Assembly: GCA_963924555.1 (NCBI GenBank)
Contig: OZ004588.1
Span: 5,518,001-5,582,000 of the forward strand
Reading direction: 5' to 3'
Origin: Crambe crambe
Taxonomy: Eukaryota > Porifera > Demospongiae > Poecilosclerida > Crambeidae
Length of the DNA: 64,000 bases
This document shows positions 42,758 to 55,735 of this stretch, one piece after another (the stretch's first letter is position 1; each line of letters opens with the position of its first letter). A program made the translations under genes and the position numbers. Below the pieces are notes generated by a model. The model was not told the DNA's origin. It was given only the letters and a program-made list of their open reading frames with translations, and searched no databases.

Positions 42758-45040
42758 CTATATAAATTTCTTCTTCTTCTTCTTTGATTTGTTTTTATTC
42801 TCTTCTAATTTCCTCTCTAGTGCTGCTCTCCTGTGCTGTTCACTATCCTAACATACAAAATCACCAAACAAAAATGATTTAATTCATACTGACCAGGAGG
42901 CTATAAGTACATAGCCATGGTAATAGAGAAAGGTGATTTATGATTTTAATACAGTGGAACCCCTAAATGTGGTCTCCTGAAATGCAAAACCTATAACATG
43001 TATAATACATGTATATACAGGATCCCTTTGCAACAGTCATGCTTTATATACATATACTTGAGTAGCTATACTTCAAAAGTTCGAATTTCACATTCCAAAC
43101 TTCTGCCAATTTGTTTTGTATAATGTTATATAGACTATCTCTACACCAAATTTCCTGACCACTGCCATATATATATAGTAGTCATGAGAAAACTGAAATG
43201 TGTCTAAGAAGCCTTCACCACTGTGAGAGTTTGTACATGCATACATGACATACTTGCAGTGGAGATTCCTCTAGTGGAGGTGGTGGTCTTTTAGCCGCTG
43301 GGGATGATGTGGGTGATTTTTGTGCTTGTGATGGAGGGATAGAAGGAAGGAGGGAAGCAGGAATCTTGGCCGCCCATGTTCCTGTGGTGCCAGAAGCTTC
43401 AAGACCTGCAGGATCCATCGCTGGGTTTTCTATATTATAGAAAGAGGAAAATTGAATCCTGAATAATACAAAACCCCTCTGAACACAGACACTCATGGGA
43501 TCAGCTGATCAGAAACTGATTAGAGAGGTGTCCTTGATTAACAAGATTTCCTTATTTCAGGACTTGTATGGCTCTTGTGGGGTGGGGCATGAGGTATAAG
43601 GCCACACCCTTGTTCTCCTCCTACCCAAGCCCTTGTGGGGCAGGGTACAAGGTAAGGCTCTAGCCCTCCTACCCAAGCTCTTGTGGGGTGGGGTACGAGG
43701 TCTACACTCCCTACCAGATTACAGAGAAGCCATATACCAGTACTACGCATCACTCACCATCTTTGTTAGCTATCCATCTCTTGAGCATGGTGATGTCCTT
43801 ATATAGTCGTTGACAGGATGGATCAGAAAAGATATCAACGTCCAACTGCCCCGTCTCCTCAAATCCTGACGAGGTGATCATTTCGTTCTCAAATCCCTTG
43901 AGGGAAAATGGTGCAGTCTCCAAGTATTCTATGGAATACAGCAGGATTCAAGAATATAACCTCTAAGTAAATGCTTGACCAGAGGTTCCACTGTAATGCC
44001 AGAGCTGAGTCAGTAAAGGTTTACTGAACTACCCAGCTAGTTGGTAAAAGGGTTTGATAACAAAGATCATAATATGATCTATCCACACTCCCATGCAAGC
44101 CAAACACCTTGATCACCGAACAGCCAGCCAAGTCCAGCTACGTATGTGCAGTGTATTATGATACAACTAAAGTCTGAAATATAGGTAAGGACAATAATCC
44201 TCTTGCGACTGGAACATCGACTCTTTGCTTTTGCACGTACAAGATAAAATATACTGCTGCAGGGCCAAATATCAGTTGACCTGATATTTGACCTGATTTC
44301 TAACACTTGCTATACTTCAAATCAACAGGAAAATACCCAGGGATAATTCTAACAGACGAATTTAATGTTTGGCTGCATTATAATTGGTTGACCTCATGAT
44401 CCAATTGCCTGGGTGGGGTGGGATGGGATGTACATGTAATACATACATGTATACTCACTTCTGGTGACTCGATGGCCCTGGTCTTTGAAGTCCTGGATTT
44501 CCTTGTCTTTCCTTACCAGGATCTCGCACAGCTCCTGTTGTCTTCGCTGGAGCTCCCCCACCATCGTCAGCAGAGGCACCACAAGCTGAGATGACAGCTA
44601 CAGTAAGGGTAAGGGGGAGGGAGAAAGAGTGGGAGTGGGAGGGAGGAGAGGGGGAGGGAGAGGAGGGAGGAGAGGGGGAGGGAATGGGAGAGGGGGAGGG
44701 AGGGAGTGGGAGAGGGGAGGGAATGGGAGAGGGGAAGGGAGGGGAGGGGAGGGAGTGGGAGAGGGAGAGAGAGGGGAGGGAGGGAGTGGAGAGAGGGGAG
44801 GGAGGGAGTGGGAGGGAGGGAGTGGGAGAGGGGGTGAGTGTATGAGGGATGAATGATAATATTATATACAGGCAGGTACATATTAGTGAGAGATTTAATT
44901 ATATCTCATAACCACCATATTTTAAAACAATACTAAGTACATTAATACTCGACTTAGTCTAACTGCTAGTGAGTATTTCTTCAGTGATAAAATAAACAGC
45001 TTTTAGAAAAAGAAAGTTTCATTATATGTATGTATGTATG

Positions 45041-45074
<34 letters not shown>

Positions 45075-48000
45075 TGTATGTATGTATGTATGTATGTATG
45101 TATGTATGTAGGTTGTGCTTATAGGCAAGAGTGTTAAAGTAAGGCTCACAAAAACAGGATATTTTCCCCAGACAATTTATTCATTAATCCTATCACTTTC
45201 TGCCCCAAAATTTCTCAATTATAACAAAACTGCAGTTAGTTGACCTGATACTTGATAGCATAGCACATACTGAATTTAATCATCAGCTATAATTGTAATG
45301 ACCAACAGGAAAATGGCCAGCCAAACCATGCCCACTTGTCCTGTCAGACTGGTAACTATACATACATTTGATAGTGTGTTAATTAATGCACACCCTGGTC
45401 TGAGTGTATGCACCTACACAGTACGTATATTATGAGTATTCTCCTAGTGAGAAGCCAGCCACCAGTAATGATGATGAGGGGCATAGGGGGAAGAACTGAA
45501 TTAAGACATAATGGCAAGACATAAGGCATAGGGGGAAGAACTGAAGGCATAGTGGCAAGACATACGGCATAGGAGGAAGAATTGAAGGCATAGTGGCCCG
45601 CTATACCTTTATTAAGATGCCTTGGGAACATCATGATGGACTACGAATAACTAATTATGTAGGACAATTGCCCATTGTATGTAGAGAGGTGTCCTCTCTA
45701 CAGAGGTTTATCGCTCTAATGATTGGGTCTCAAGGAAGTGTCAGAAGTTTTATTCAGAACATTGTAGGTTTCACTGTCCATATATGTCTATATGTACTAG
45801 TGGAGGTTGTGATTATGACTCTAACTGAATATGCCTCTAATTTGTAATGTTATTACGACCTGCAGCTTAATATGAGCATTTGGTATGATAATCACTCCAA
45901 AGTGTACATTTCACTTCACTTCCACACTATATAGAGTGTGAACCATGAATAGATAAGTAGCACTAATATCCCAAGCGTGGGCAGAGACCAAATGGCCACG
46001 GTGTGATTTATAAGTACAATGCCCGTCGTCATGAACGACAGGCAATATAACAGAGTCATATTTCCCGTCGTCCATGGAAACAAACATTAATCTCAAGAAA
46101 GCATGGCTGCTAGAGCATCAAGTTAGCCTAGTCTATCTATACTCATCTTAGCTAGCTCTATATAGCAGGATATAAAATAGGTAGAACATGGGTGCCATGG
46201 GTTTCATGGCTTATAAACGACCCTCGCCCTCCGGGTGTGCCCTCGGGCTTGGGTTATTTATAATCCATAAAACCCTGGCACCTATGTTCTAATTACTGCG
46301 TATTCAGAGTCTCCCCTAGCTGTACTTTCAAACAGGGTGCTTAAGTATATTCATGAGAATATGATTCAATTAGTGCCATAGACCTAGCCCACTTTCTTTG
46401 AAGTTCTATATCCAAACAGGGTGGCCCGCCCTGCATTTAGTATACTGGGGGAACACTGCGTATTAAGCACAGATCAGTGTAAAGAGAGATGCTCAAGATC
46501 GAAGAAGCTGCTACATTAGAACACAAGTATATGAGATACGCACATAAAAATGTAAAATCCTTCAGTGGATTCTCTAGCATACCTTAAGCACTATTAATTA
46601 TGCCTTCAAGTATATCAACCCTTTGATAGAATGCTGATTAAATACAAATACCCTTTTGATGTATGAAACCACCCCTATTCCTTAACTTCACTAATATTTT
46701 AGGGAGAACACTGCCTAGTGTTGGCTTGCCCCAATTATTTCAATGTAAAATGCGTACCTATAGACCCATAAAGTAGTGAAAAAGACCATTTCTCTAGCAA
46801 GGCCACTCCACCATGTCCCAACAGCACCTATTCCAGCTATTTCAACCTCCCTAGAGATACCACTCCACATGTCCCAACAGTATGTTGACCTTGATACAGG
46901 CAGAGGAAACAAAGGGAACAACTTAGTACTCTTCACCCATACACTGTACTTCCTCCCAGGGCAGCTGGAATCTAACATCATACTCCGGTGTTTACATCCA
47001 GTAAGCGTCTAGCTCAAAAACCAATTATTAGTGAATTACCCAGTTTCCTGACGTTTTCACAGCTAGTATTTGCAGGATATAACTGATTACACATCTTCCA
47101 CTGCAGGATATTCCTGACAACTAGTATTTCTTTCCAATGCTAGATTCCACTGCCAGAATATACTTGAATACATGCTTAATTTCCTGACATTGACAACTAG
47201 TATTTGCAGGATATACTGAATACACACTTTCTAATGGTGAATCGACTACTTCCACTATGTATTCAGTATATCCTGCAAATACTGCTAATAGTGTAGCAGG
47301 CAACAGTGGAAGAATCCACTAGTATTTGCAGGATATACTGAATAGGGTAACCAACAGTGGAAGAATCCACTAGTATTTGCAGGATATACTGAATAGGGTA
47401 ATCAACAGTAGAAGAATCCACTAATATTTGCAGGATATACTGAATAGCTGAATAGGGTAAATATTGTATCAAGCAACAGTGGAAGAATCCATTACTTGCA
47501 TATATTTAGGTGGGAAGGAAAGTTGCTATTTTACTGTTTCATGATACCCTCCCTAACACACCTTGTCAAGACTACACTTCTTACAAATGAACTTCCAGTC
47601 CAATGGCAGTGAAGTGAGCATTGTTTGAATGGTGAGGGTGACCTCTTCAGGAAAACTGCTTGGAGGAGGGATGGGCGTGGCATGTGGAGGGTGTGTTTGT
47701 GTAATGCTGGACTGGGGTTGCGAGGTGAGGATGTACGTGGCCTGGGCTTGCTGGCATTCCAAGTGAGAAGAGAGAGTGTTTTGAAGGATAGACAAAGGAG
47801 CCTCCACTTTGGGATTAAGTTTCTGAAATGTATTGAATAATAATGATTATGGAGGTGTGGCAAATATATAAACCACACCCACAAATTCCAATCATATTGG
47901 ATACTAGACACCTTTGGTGTGTGGGAAGTTCTACCTTTAATCTCTCCAAAACTTTGCTCGCTTCAATACTCTCTTCCCAAACTGCACAGCTGTCTGAGAG

Positions 48001-48147
48001 CATCACGTGATAACCAGCATCATCAAACAGGCCTTTGACGAGGTACTTTCTTCCTTCGCCATCTTTTTCACTCGTTCCTAGTGTGATCACCCTCCAGGGC
48101 TGCGTCTGCAACCTGGGACGAGGCTCCCTCCTCCAAGCAATAGCCAT
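42758..48147 (-). CDS. NHEJ1: XLF / NHEJ1 homologue (non-homologous end-joining factor)
   Basis: Six exons: 48147..47935, 47822..47562, 44597..44459, 43928..43758, 43429..43254, 42847..42758. GT-AG sites, consistent phases, total 1,050 bases, 349 residues (human 299). XLF pairs with XRCC4 to bridge DNA ends for ligase IV. The head domain begins QPWRVITLG, aligning with human QPWAWLQLA, then YHVMLSDSCAVWEE. The exon 2/3 join gives LPLDWKFICKKC...SSQLVVPLL, aligned without gaps to the human LPFYWNFHC...SQHLIRPL. The coiled-coil start LCEILVRKDKEIQDFKDQG matches ATLLHMKDLEIQDYQESG. Exon 5 is Pro/Ser-rich linker. Exon 6 ends KSKKKKKKFI, a basic tail with a terminal aromatic residue that fits the XLF Ku-binding motif. 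Intron 2 is 3.0 kb of mostly repeats. The gene ends 177 bases from the end of DNAJC9. Confidence 0.92.
44599..44835. repeat. Polypurine tract (GGGAGA-like), about 235 bases
   Basis: Almost pure G/A on the plus strand, units like GGGAGGGAGTGGGAGAGG, in XLF intron 2 just upstream of exon 3. Many G-runs of three or more give quadruplex potential. Open frames on both strands here are artefacts of composition. Confidence 0.95.
45024..45110. repeat. (TATG)n microsatellite
   Basis: About 20 units of TATG in XLF intron 2. Confidence 0.95.
45480..45598. repeat. Short tandem repeat GGCATAGGGGGAAGAA...
   Basis: Three to four diverged units with GGCATAG(G/T)GG and GAACTGAA/GCAAGACATA parts in XLF intron 2. 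Confidence 0.75.
46309..46452 (+). repeat. Dispersed repeat family A, copy 1
   Basis: Characterised by TTTCAAACAGGGTGCTTAAG, GACC(T/C)AGCCCAC(C/T)TT and ATCCAAACAGGGTGG ... CCCTGCATTTAGT. Other copies: 54291-54415 (+), 58331-58425 (+), 58618-58722 (-). This one is in XLF intron 2. Confidence 0.8.
46798..46882 (+). repeat. Dispersed repeat family B, copy 1
   Basis: GGCCACTCCACCATGTCCCA, then ACAGCACCTATTCCAGCTAT and TTCAACC. Multiple copies in both orientations occur at 54890-55275. Confidence 0.8.
47065..47490. repeat. 51-base tandem repeat in XLF intron 2
   Basis: Clear units from 47301 (CAACAGTGGAAGAATCCACT...GGATATACTGAATAGGG), degenerate units upstream to about 47065. Because 51 is a multiple of three, a spurious repetitive frame is open on the minus strand. 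Confidence 0.9.
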
Positions 48148-48745
48148 AGCGGTGGAAACTTATTGCACACTAATTAATGCCCACCAACTAATAAACCACA
48201 CCCCATGCATAATAGGTCATGAATTTAGTTGGATATCATGTCCGATTGGTTCAATTAGGACATCTTTAATGCATGGCTATATTGTCGACGTCATTCCAGC
48301 CAGATGACTGTTAAGGATGCATGCTACTACTGAAGTCAGAAGGTCTAAACTGTTTTGGAAAGTGAGTAAGCTTTAAGCTAAGTTGTAGCTTGACAGAGAT
48401 CTAGTTTAGGATTCAATCGGTTTGAGTTGTGAGTTCACTTTGCTCAAGGAGTCAGAAGATCTGACAGTGAAGGTGCGTTTTAATAAAGCTTGTATTCGAT
48501 CGTAGGTTTGCGAGCACTGATACAGCCGTGTAAAAGTTTATTTGAAGTCGAGACTCCCTTCTGACAGAAGTCTCGATCAGACGTTCAAGCCCTCGGGTTC
48601 CTAAGACCACCTCGCCTTCAGGGCCAATTATCCTTTGTCTGTCACACCATCATAGCTAATTGCATTTACTTCTGGAACAGACTCCAATACAAGGCTTATT
48701 GCACAGTAGCTGGAAGAACCAGGAATTCGTTCTCACAAAATATTA
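48148..48745. promoter_or_regulatory. Bidirectional promoter region of XLF and AGAP
   Basis: About 600 bases between the divergent start codons. An inverted CCAAT box (ATTGG at 48245-48249) lies about 100 bases upstream of the XLF start. No gene within. Transcription starts are not determined. Confidence 0.5.
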
Positions 48746-50105
48746 ATGATAAATTCACCATTCATGGATTCCGAAGAGAGTTGTATCCAGGAGGCCATTG
48801 CCCAGTTCTACTCCTTCTTTGGGCAGATGCAGAGTCTCAAGAATGATATAGAACAACTGAACGATTTGGACGATGTGACGAGGAACAGGATCATGTACCA
48901 GTTGGACAATATTGAGAGTGAGTCACAGGCTGTTGTGTGTCAGTTATCGTAGCCGAGGTTCTGTCTCTCTATTATAGTCTGGCTACATCGCTAGGCTCTA
49001 GCAATAGTAATGTCTCGGTCTTGCCAATATCATGTAGTACTGCCTCACCAGTAGTACTGTGTTACCAATAGTGCTATCTTACCAATAGCACTGTTAGTAC
49101 GTCTCACCAACAGTACTGTGTTACCAATAGCAGTGCTGTCTTACCAACAGTATGTCTCACCAACAGTACTGTCTTACCAATAGCAGTGCTGTCTTACCAA
49201 TAGCAGTGCTGTCTTGCCAACAGTACATCTCACCAACAGTACTGTCTTACCAATAGCCAATAGCACTATCTTACCAATATGTTGTACTGTCTCACCAATA
49301 ATACTGTCTTACGTCCTACCAACAGCACTGTCTTACTAACAGTACTATCTTACCAATGGCCAATGGCATTGTCTCAGCCTCACCAACAGTACTGTCTTAC
49401 CAATGGCCAAATAGTACTGTCTCACCAATAGTACAATAGTACTGTCTTGTAGTATCATCTCACCAATAGTACTGTCTTAGCTGCAGTGCATTAGTCACTT
49501 GTATATAAGGAAAGGCACTTTGTACCGTGGGTCTAATAAAAGCACTGTTGAGATAAATACACAGCTGGTATGCTACTAATTGTGGTGTTGTTGTAGAGTG
49601 GGCTTTATTTCTAGTCTCTGCTATTATTTGAGGATGATAGTAATGAATACACAGAAACACAGAAGCATTGTGTTGGGCCTAAGGGTATTCTTCACAAGAA
49701 GTCATGTTGATATTCCGTAGGATATTTTTAAGGAGTATTGGTGGAGATCAAGGCATTTCACTATGTAGCACCAATGTGTATAATGTAGCCAGCCCAGTCT
49801 GTGATTTGTAAGCTGGGGTCAAAGGTCTATCGGTTTTTTATGAACCCTTTGAGGTACTAACTGAGATTAATTTTATAGTTAGCGCATCTAAATTCTCATG
49901 TTCATATTGCTGTTCCTACTGTCCACTTTGTTCCACTTGTTCCACTTTACAACAATGGTGGCCTATTTGTACTTTGTACCCTAGCTGTCTGCATTGTGAG
50001 GAGTAACAATGTGGACTCCATAAGCCTATTTGTACTTTGTACCCTAGCTATTATAGAAATAAGTGTGCTGCTATATGGACATCTTGATCTAATCCTAAAA
50101 GTGTC

Positions 50106-50169
<64 letters not shown>

Positions 50170-53100
50170 ATGTACTGCACAATGGAACTATTAGACTTGA
50201 TCCTGGAAAAAAAAAAACACCCCTGAGTGATATTTTCTCTGTCCCATCACCCCAGAATTGAGGACACCTAGCTCTCTAACCGGGAGAGATGCCTGAGTTT
50301 AGCTGGAGGGCTGTGTAGTTTGCAAGCTATATGGACATGTGTGAGGGATGGTAACTGCTGGTCTCTGCTCTGTTGGTCAAGAATTAATATTGAGGAAGTT
50401 GGTTATAGTAACTCGTTAATGTGAGAAGTGAACGTGAATCTATTCATTTAGACTAAAAGTCTTCTTCCAAAGTGTTTGTTTTTGATAAACATTCTAAAAA
50501 TTTTATCTTGGTCTGCCTCTTTTAATCTCTGTTGCTAGTCAACTGTTTTCATAGCAAGTGATCAGTAGCTTGATATGAACAGTGTGCGGTTAGGACAGCA
50601 ATAGACCAAGAGATTAATATGTTTTCCTAGCTAAGATATATATATGCCTCTCGTTTTTTTGAGTCTGTACTTCTTCTGTTTGAAGTACGCAAGTGACTAT
50701 GTAAGTCATGACAATTTGAATTCCAAATCCACACATCAATATATCAAGGGGAAAAAAAGTTATGCTAAATAAAAAGGCCATGTAGGGTTAGTCTGTGCTT
50801 TTACCTATAGGAATAAACATCAAAATGCTGCCTATATCAGTATGTAGTCACTATTAAAAGTAATTCACAGATGTGACTTTGTACCACTCTGAAGCTTCAC
50901 ACATGATTTATCAGAGCTAGAAATACGATGTGATAGGTCATTAAGCGTACATTATCAGTGCTACAGAGCCAATCTGATTGGGTCATTAAGCAAATTAGGT
51001 TGGACATCCCATACTGCTAAGACACTGAAATTTGGTAGGCGCATGGAATGGTTGGAAAATGACCATGAACCAAGAACAATTTCTGGTGTGCATACATACA
51101 TACATACATACATACATACATACACTTTATGTCTGTACGTATGTATGCATGCATGTGAATGAGTGACTACATGTGGGGACAAAGGTGCGTCGTACCTCGC
51201 CATATGCCCCTTGCAAGTGGAGCACACAACCACTACATCTAATTGTTTTCAATGGCCTGTTCAGGGACAAAGTGGCCAACTCGTATAGTTTGCGGCACTT
51301 GCTTGAAATGCTCTCGACATGGTTCCCCCTCAGGATGACATTTGGTGGAAAAGAGGAACAGGAAAAAAAATGTCTAATTAGATAAGAAATTTTACTAATT
51401 TCAAGGAAGAAAGTGATCAGTTCTTGACCAGTGGAACTTCAGGGCATGCACTAACACTCTATAACTAATTACAATTCATTAATGTGTTATTTTTGGGTCA
51501 AATAACGAGTATGCATCTTGAAGGATGGGGAAGATCGCATGAGGTATCGTATGTCAATTGTGCCATGCAATTATAGTGCAATTCGAAGCTGTACTTGAAG
51601 GACACTTGGGGGCCCAGTGTCCTGATTGAGGTTTCCACTCTTCAAACGTTCAATTTGTATCAGCAGTACCTTGAAATTTTGTCCCTAATAGGAAGGTTTA
51701 AGTTCCACTATATAAACAATAGCTAAAATACATGCTACATATCTGACCAAATTACTCTTGAAGCACAAAAGCAAGAAGGTTCCTTGTTTAGGTCTCAAAG
51801 TGTGAGATGTAAAGAACTGTTTATGAGCGTACAAACCAAAGATGCTGCCAAGCATTCTTCAAACAAAACAGCTGTTCCCCATCTAGTTAGTTCTTGTGAA
51901 GAGGTCATGATGAAACCATGGTTACCTCTAATTATTGCAGTCTCTGAACTTTCAAGGAGTGTCACAGAAAGATACAAAAAAGCAACAACCAAGTGTTGAT
52001 AATTTTGATCTCTGATCTTCAAGGAATACCACCGGAAGTAGAACTTCCATAAAAAAATGTATTATGCTACCTTTCTCAATTCTTTACCAAATCAGCAGAG
52101 AGCTGATCAACCATTGTATGAGCTGGTTTTTGGTTAAGAACTGAGTAAACGATCAATGTATCAGGTGGATGAACACAATAGTTCGATCTCTGATCCAATT
52201 ACCTCGTTTCCCTAGCTACTATATTTCTGTGTTTGTAAATAATTGTGAGTAGCAATGTTGTCATGTTGTTGACTCCAACTGCTTAAGCAGAAAGTTTAAT
52301 CTTTTGAGTCTCCAGGGCCTCCAACAAGCTCAGGTCTCAGCTCCAACAAGCCCTGAAGCCCTTGTTGGAGGATTCTATTATGCCTTCCTTTGAATGTGAG
52401 GATAGAGCGTAGGAGAGGAAGACCTGATCGATTATTATTAGATGCAAAGGAAATATATATAAGTCCGACACAGAACAAAGTAACAGCAGTTTCTGTGAAC
52501 AAACATCAAAATTATGCTGCCTTCAATAATAATCCCTACATCACTGCCTAAACACTTTTACACTGACATGAACAATTAAATCAGGCAGTGATGTAGGGAT
52601 TATTATTGAAGGCAGCATAATTTTGATATATTTGTTCACAGAAACTGCTACAGACCAACCCTACATGGCCTTTTTATTTAGCATAATTTTTTTCCTTTCA
52701 TATTAACTATTATTCAAGTGAAACCTTTCTGCTATTGCATACAATCATGACATAGCCATAAACAAGCCACAATCAGCTTTGGTCAAGGTAATGTGGGTGC
52801 ACATGCAATACACATTTAATTCAATGGAGTTCATGCCAGCGTTTTGTTTCCTGCTTTGGCTGTTTACCAAAACTAAGTATGCTGGCAGAATGTGCCAACC
52901 CCTATGGCTATGCCATCAAAAGTCATGTGATTGGTTGTAATCGACCCTCCACCAGGTACTAGTTAAGTTTCATGATTCATTTGCAGTTATTCATTTTTGA
53001 CCCCGTGGATATAAATTCCCTTATTTGGATTGTAATATGCGTAGCATGCATGTGTGACAGTCGAGGGTAGAAATCAAACTTTATTCATGCTTCTACTTTT

Positions 53101-53841
53101 GAAAAATTTTTTTTGAAAGGCAGAAAATTTTATTTTAAAGCATCAGTCATGACAAAAGTAAACTTTAAAAAAAAACGTGAATAAAGTTTGATTTCTACCC
53201 TCAACTGTCACATGTGCATGTCTCATTCAGATGTATGTGTATGAGGGGACCAGGTACATGCATACACCAACACAGTGCACATGTAGACTTTTAACTTTGC
53301 CAAGCATGTAGCCTTAAATTCCAAGTATTAATGCTCTAGCAATAATAATTAGTATTATTCTATGCTATTGTTTGGAGCTGGGACATGTCATGGAGTGTTG
53401 TACCATGTCTGCTTGCTAAGGCATTGTGGCAAGCGAAGCTTTAGCTGAATGATGTCACCTTAAAATTGCAAGGAACAGAACCAGAAGAATGTATGATATT
53501 ATATACTAGTGTATGTTTCAGACTTCAAGTTTCATACATGACAGATCAGAGTGTCCTGCTCTGTACTTAGTGTCAAAGGTCATAAATAGATGAGCTCTAT
53601 TTAGAGTGTCTAGCCAATGTTCTGTACATGGTATCAAAGGTCAGAAATAGATGAACTCTATTTAGAGTGTCCAGCCAATGTTCTGTACATGTATCAAAGG
53701 TCATAATTGATGAGCTCTAATTAGAGTATCCAGCCAATATGCTCTGTGCAGTATCAAATAGATACATTAGAGCATCCAGGTCGACCATGCAACTGACTGT
53801 GCACTTCAACTGGATGACTTCCTGTACTACTTAATTCATGA

Positions 53842-53925
<84 letters not shown>

Positions 53926-55566
53926 TCCCCACATTCTATTCAGAAGTGATAATTTTTCTATGTTCTTTTGTGTACATGTCGGCTCCATACATGTCGTAAA
54001 CAGATATTATGCAATTATGGATTGCTAAGTTGTTGTTTTTCAGCAGTAATTGTTGTTTTTGTCACATGTCAGATAAACTTTTACAGATTTTGATTGGTTG
54101 CTTTTAATGATGATGTGCAGCTGTGGTGGTGATACTCACAGGCTTCTGATATTAAATCATTTTCTCAAATATGTGTCAATGAAGTATCTTGTCAAATTAC
54201 ATCAAACATATCTAAACATGTAAATATCAATGGAGTTATGAACAAGAAAAAATAGCTCAAACACATCTCTTCAGTCATACGTACGATTCCAGAATCTCCT
54301 TTCAAACAGGGTGCTTAAGTATATGCATGAGAATATAATCCATAGACCCAGCCCACCTTTTTTGAAGTTCTATATCCAAACAGGGTGGCCCGCCCTGCAT
54401 TTAGTGTACTGAGGAAAGATTTCTCAAAAGTGTTATGCTTGATCCCTTGGATTAGTGCTACAACTACAACTGTCTCAATTATTTCAAATTTCAGAACCAG
54501 CTCATAGTTTTAAAATGTGAAAATTTGGTCAAGAAATAAGAAAGTTAGAGCAGATATAAAGAATGATCAAGGGCCTTAAGTGAATGTAAACGGGATCCCT
54601 TGCAGTTCTGCTGTGTTTATAGAGCCTCGGTGTTGACACAGTCCATGTATGTTGTCCCTGCCACAGTGTTGATGGACCAGCCCTTTGGTCATGCCACTTG
54701 TTGACAATGCGAGGGAAAAACACACGTTACTGCAGTGTATTGTAAACCTTTCATTCCTTCTGAAGTTTCTGTTTGGTTATAATCGTTGCAGCAGTGGATG
54801 GAGTCCCTCACAGTGAGAGCTAGAGGACTCCGCTTATGTTACATGCGTATATGGTGCTATGCTGTGCTTCAAACCTAACCATAAGAAAGGAGAGACATGA
54901 TGGAGTGGCCTTAATAGAGAGATGGTATCTTTAGGGAGGGTTGAAATAGCTGGAATAGGTGCTGTTAGGACATGGTGGAGTGGCCACTCCACCATGTCCT
55001 AACAGCACCTCCCTAAAGAGACCACCTCTCTATTAAGGCCACTCCACCATGTCCCAACAGCACCTATTCCTCCACCATGTCCCAACAGCACCTATTCCAG
55101 CTATTTCAACCCTCCCTAAAGAGACCACCACTCTATTAAGGCCATGGATGCATATAGCTGGAATTGGAGCATCTAACTCTCGAGCTATTAAGGCTACTCC
55201 ACCATGTCCCATTGGCAGTTACTCTAACCTCCCTAAAGAGACCACCTCACTATTAAGAACACCTCTCTAGGTAGCTTGACCTTTGACCCAGTGGTAATGG
55301 AATGCTTGTGATTATTTAAAAGTGTGCATGTGGCTCTTAATGAATATAATTCAGGTCCCATTATGAGGTGGCACTCAATGAATACATTTTTGTGGTGTTT
55401 ACTGAATATATAATTGATGATAAGAAACATATCATGTTTCATGTAATAAATGTTCATATTAAATTAATTTCTTGCAATACAGCTAGATATGTTGCAGAGA
55501 GAGAGAGAGAGGGAGTTTTTAAACATTGAGCTATGTAGACTAGTCCTTAAAATAGCAATATTGTAG

Positions 55567-55641
<75 letters not shown>

Positions 55642-55687
55642 AACATTGAGCTATGTAGACTAGTCCTTAAAATAGTAATATTGTAGG

Positions 55688-55735
<48 letters not shown>

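Noticed and set aside
44567-44881. Open frames in the G/A tract of XLF intron 2
   Set aside because: Composition artefact of the polypurine repeat.
49947-50226. Ser/Leu and Arg/Glu repetitive frames
   Set aside because: Produced by the GA microsatellite.
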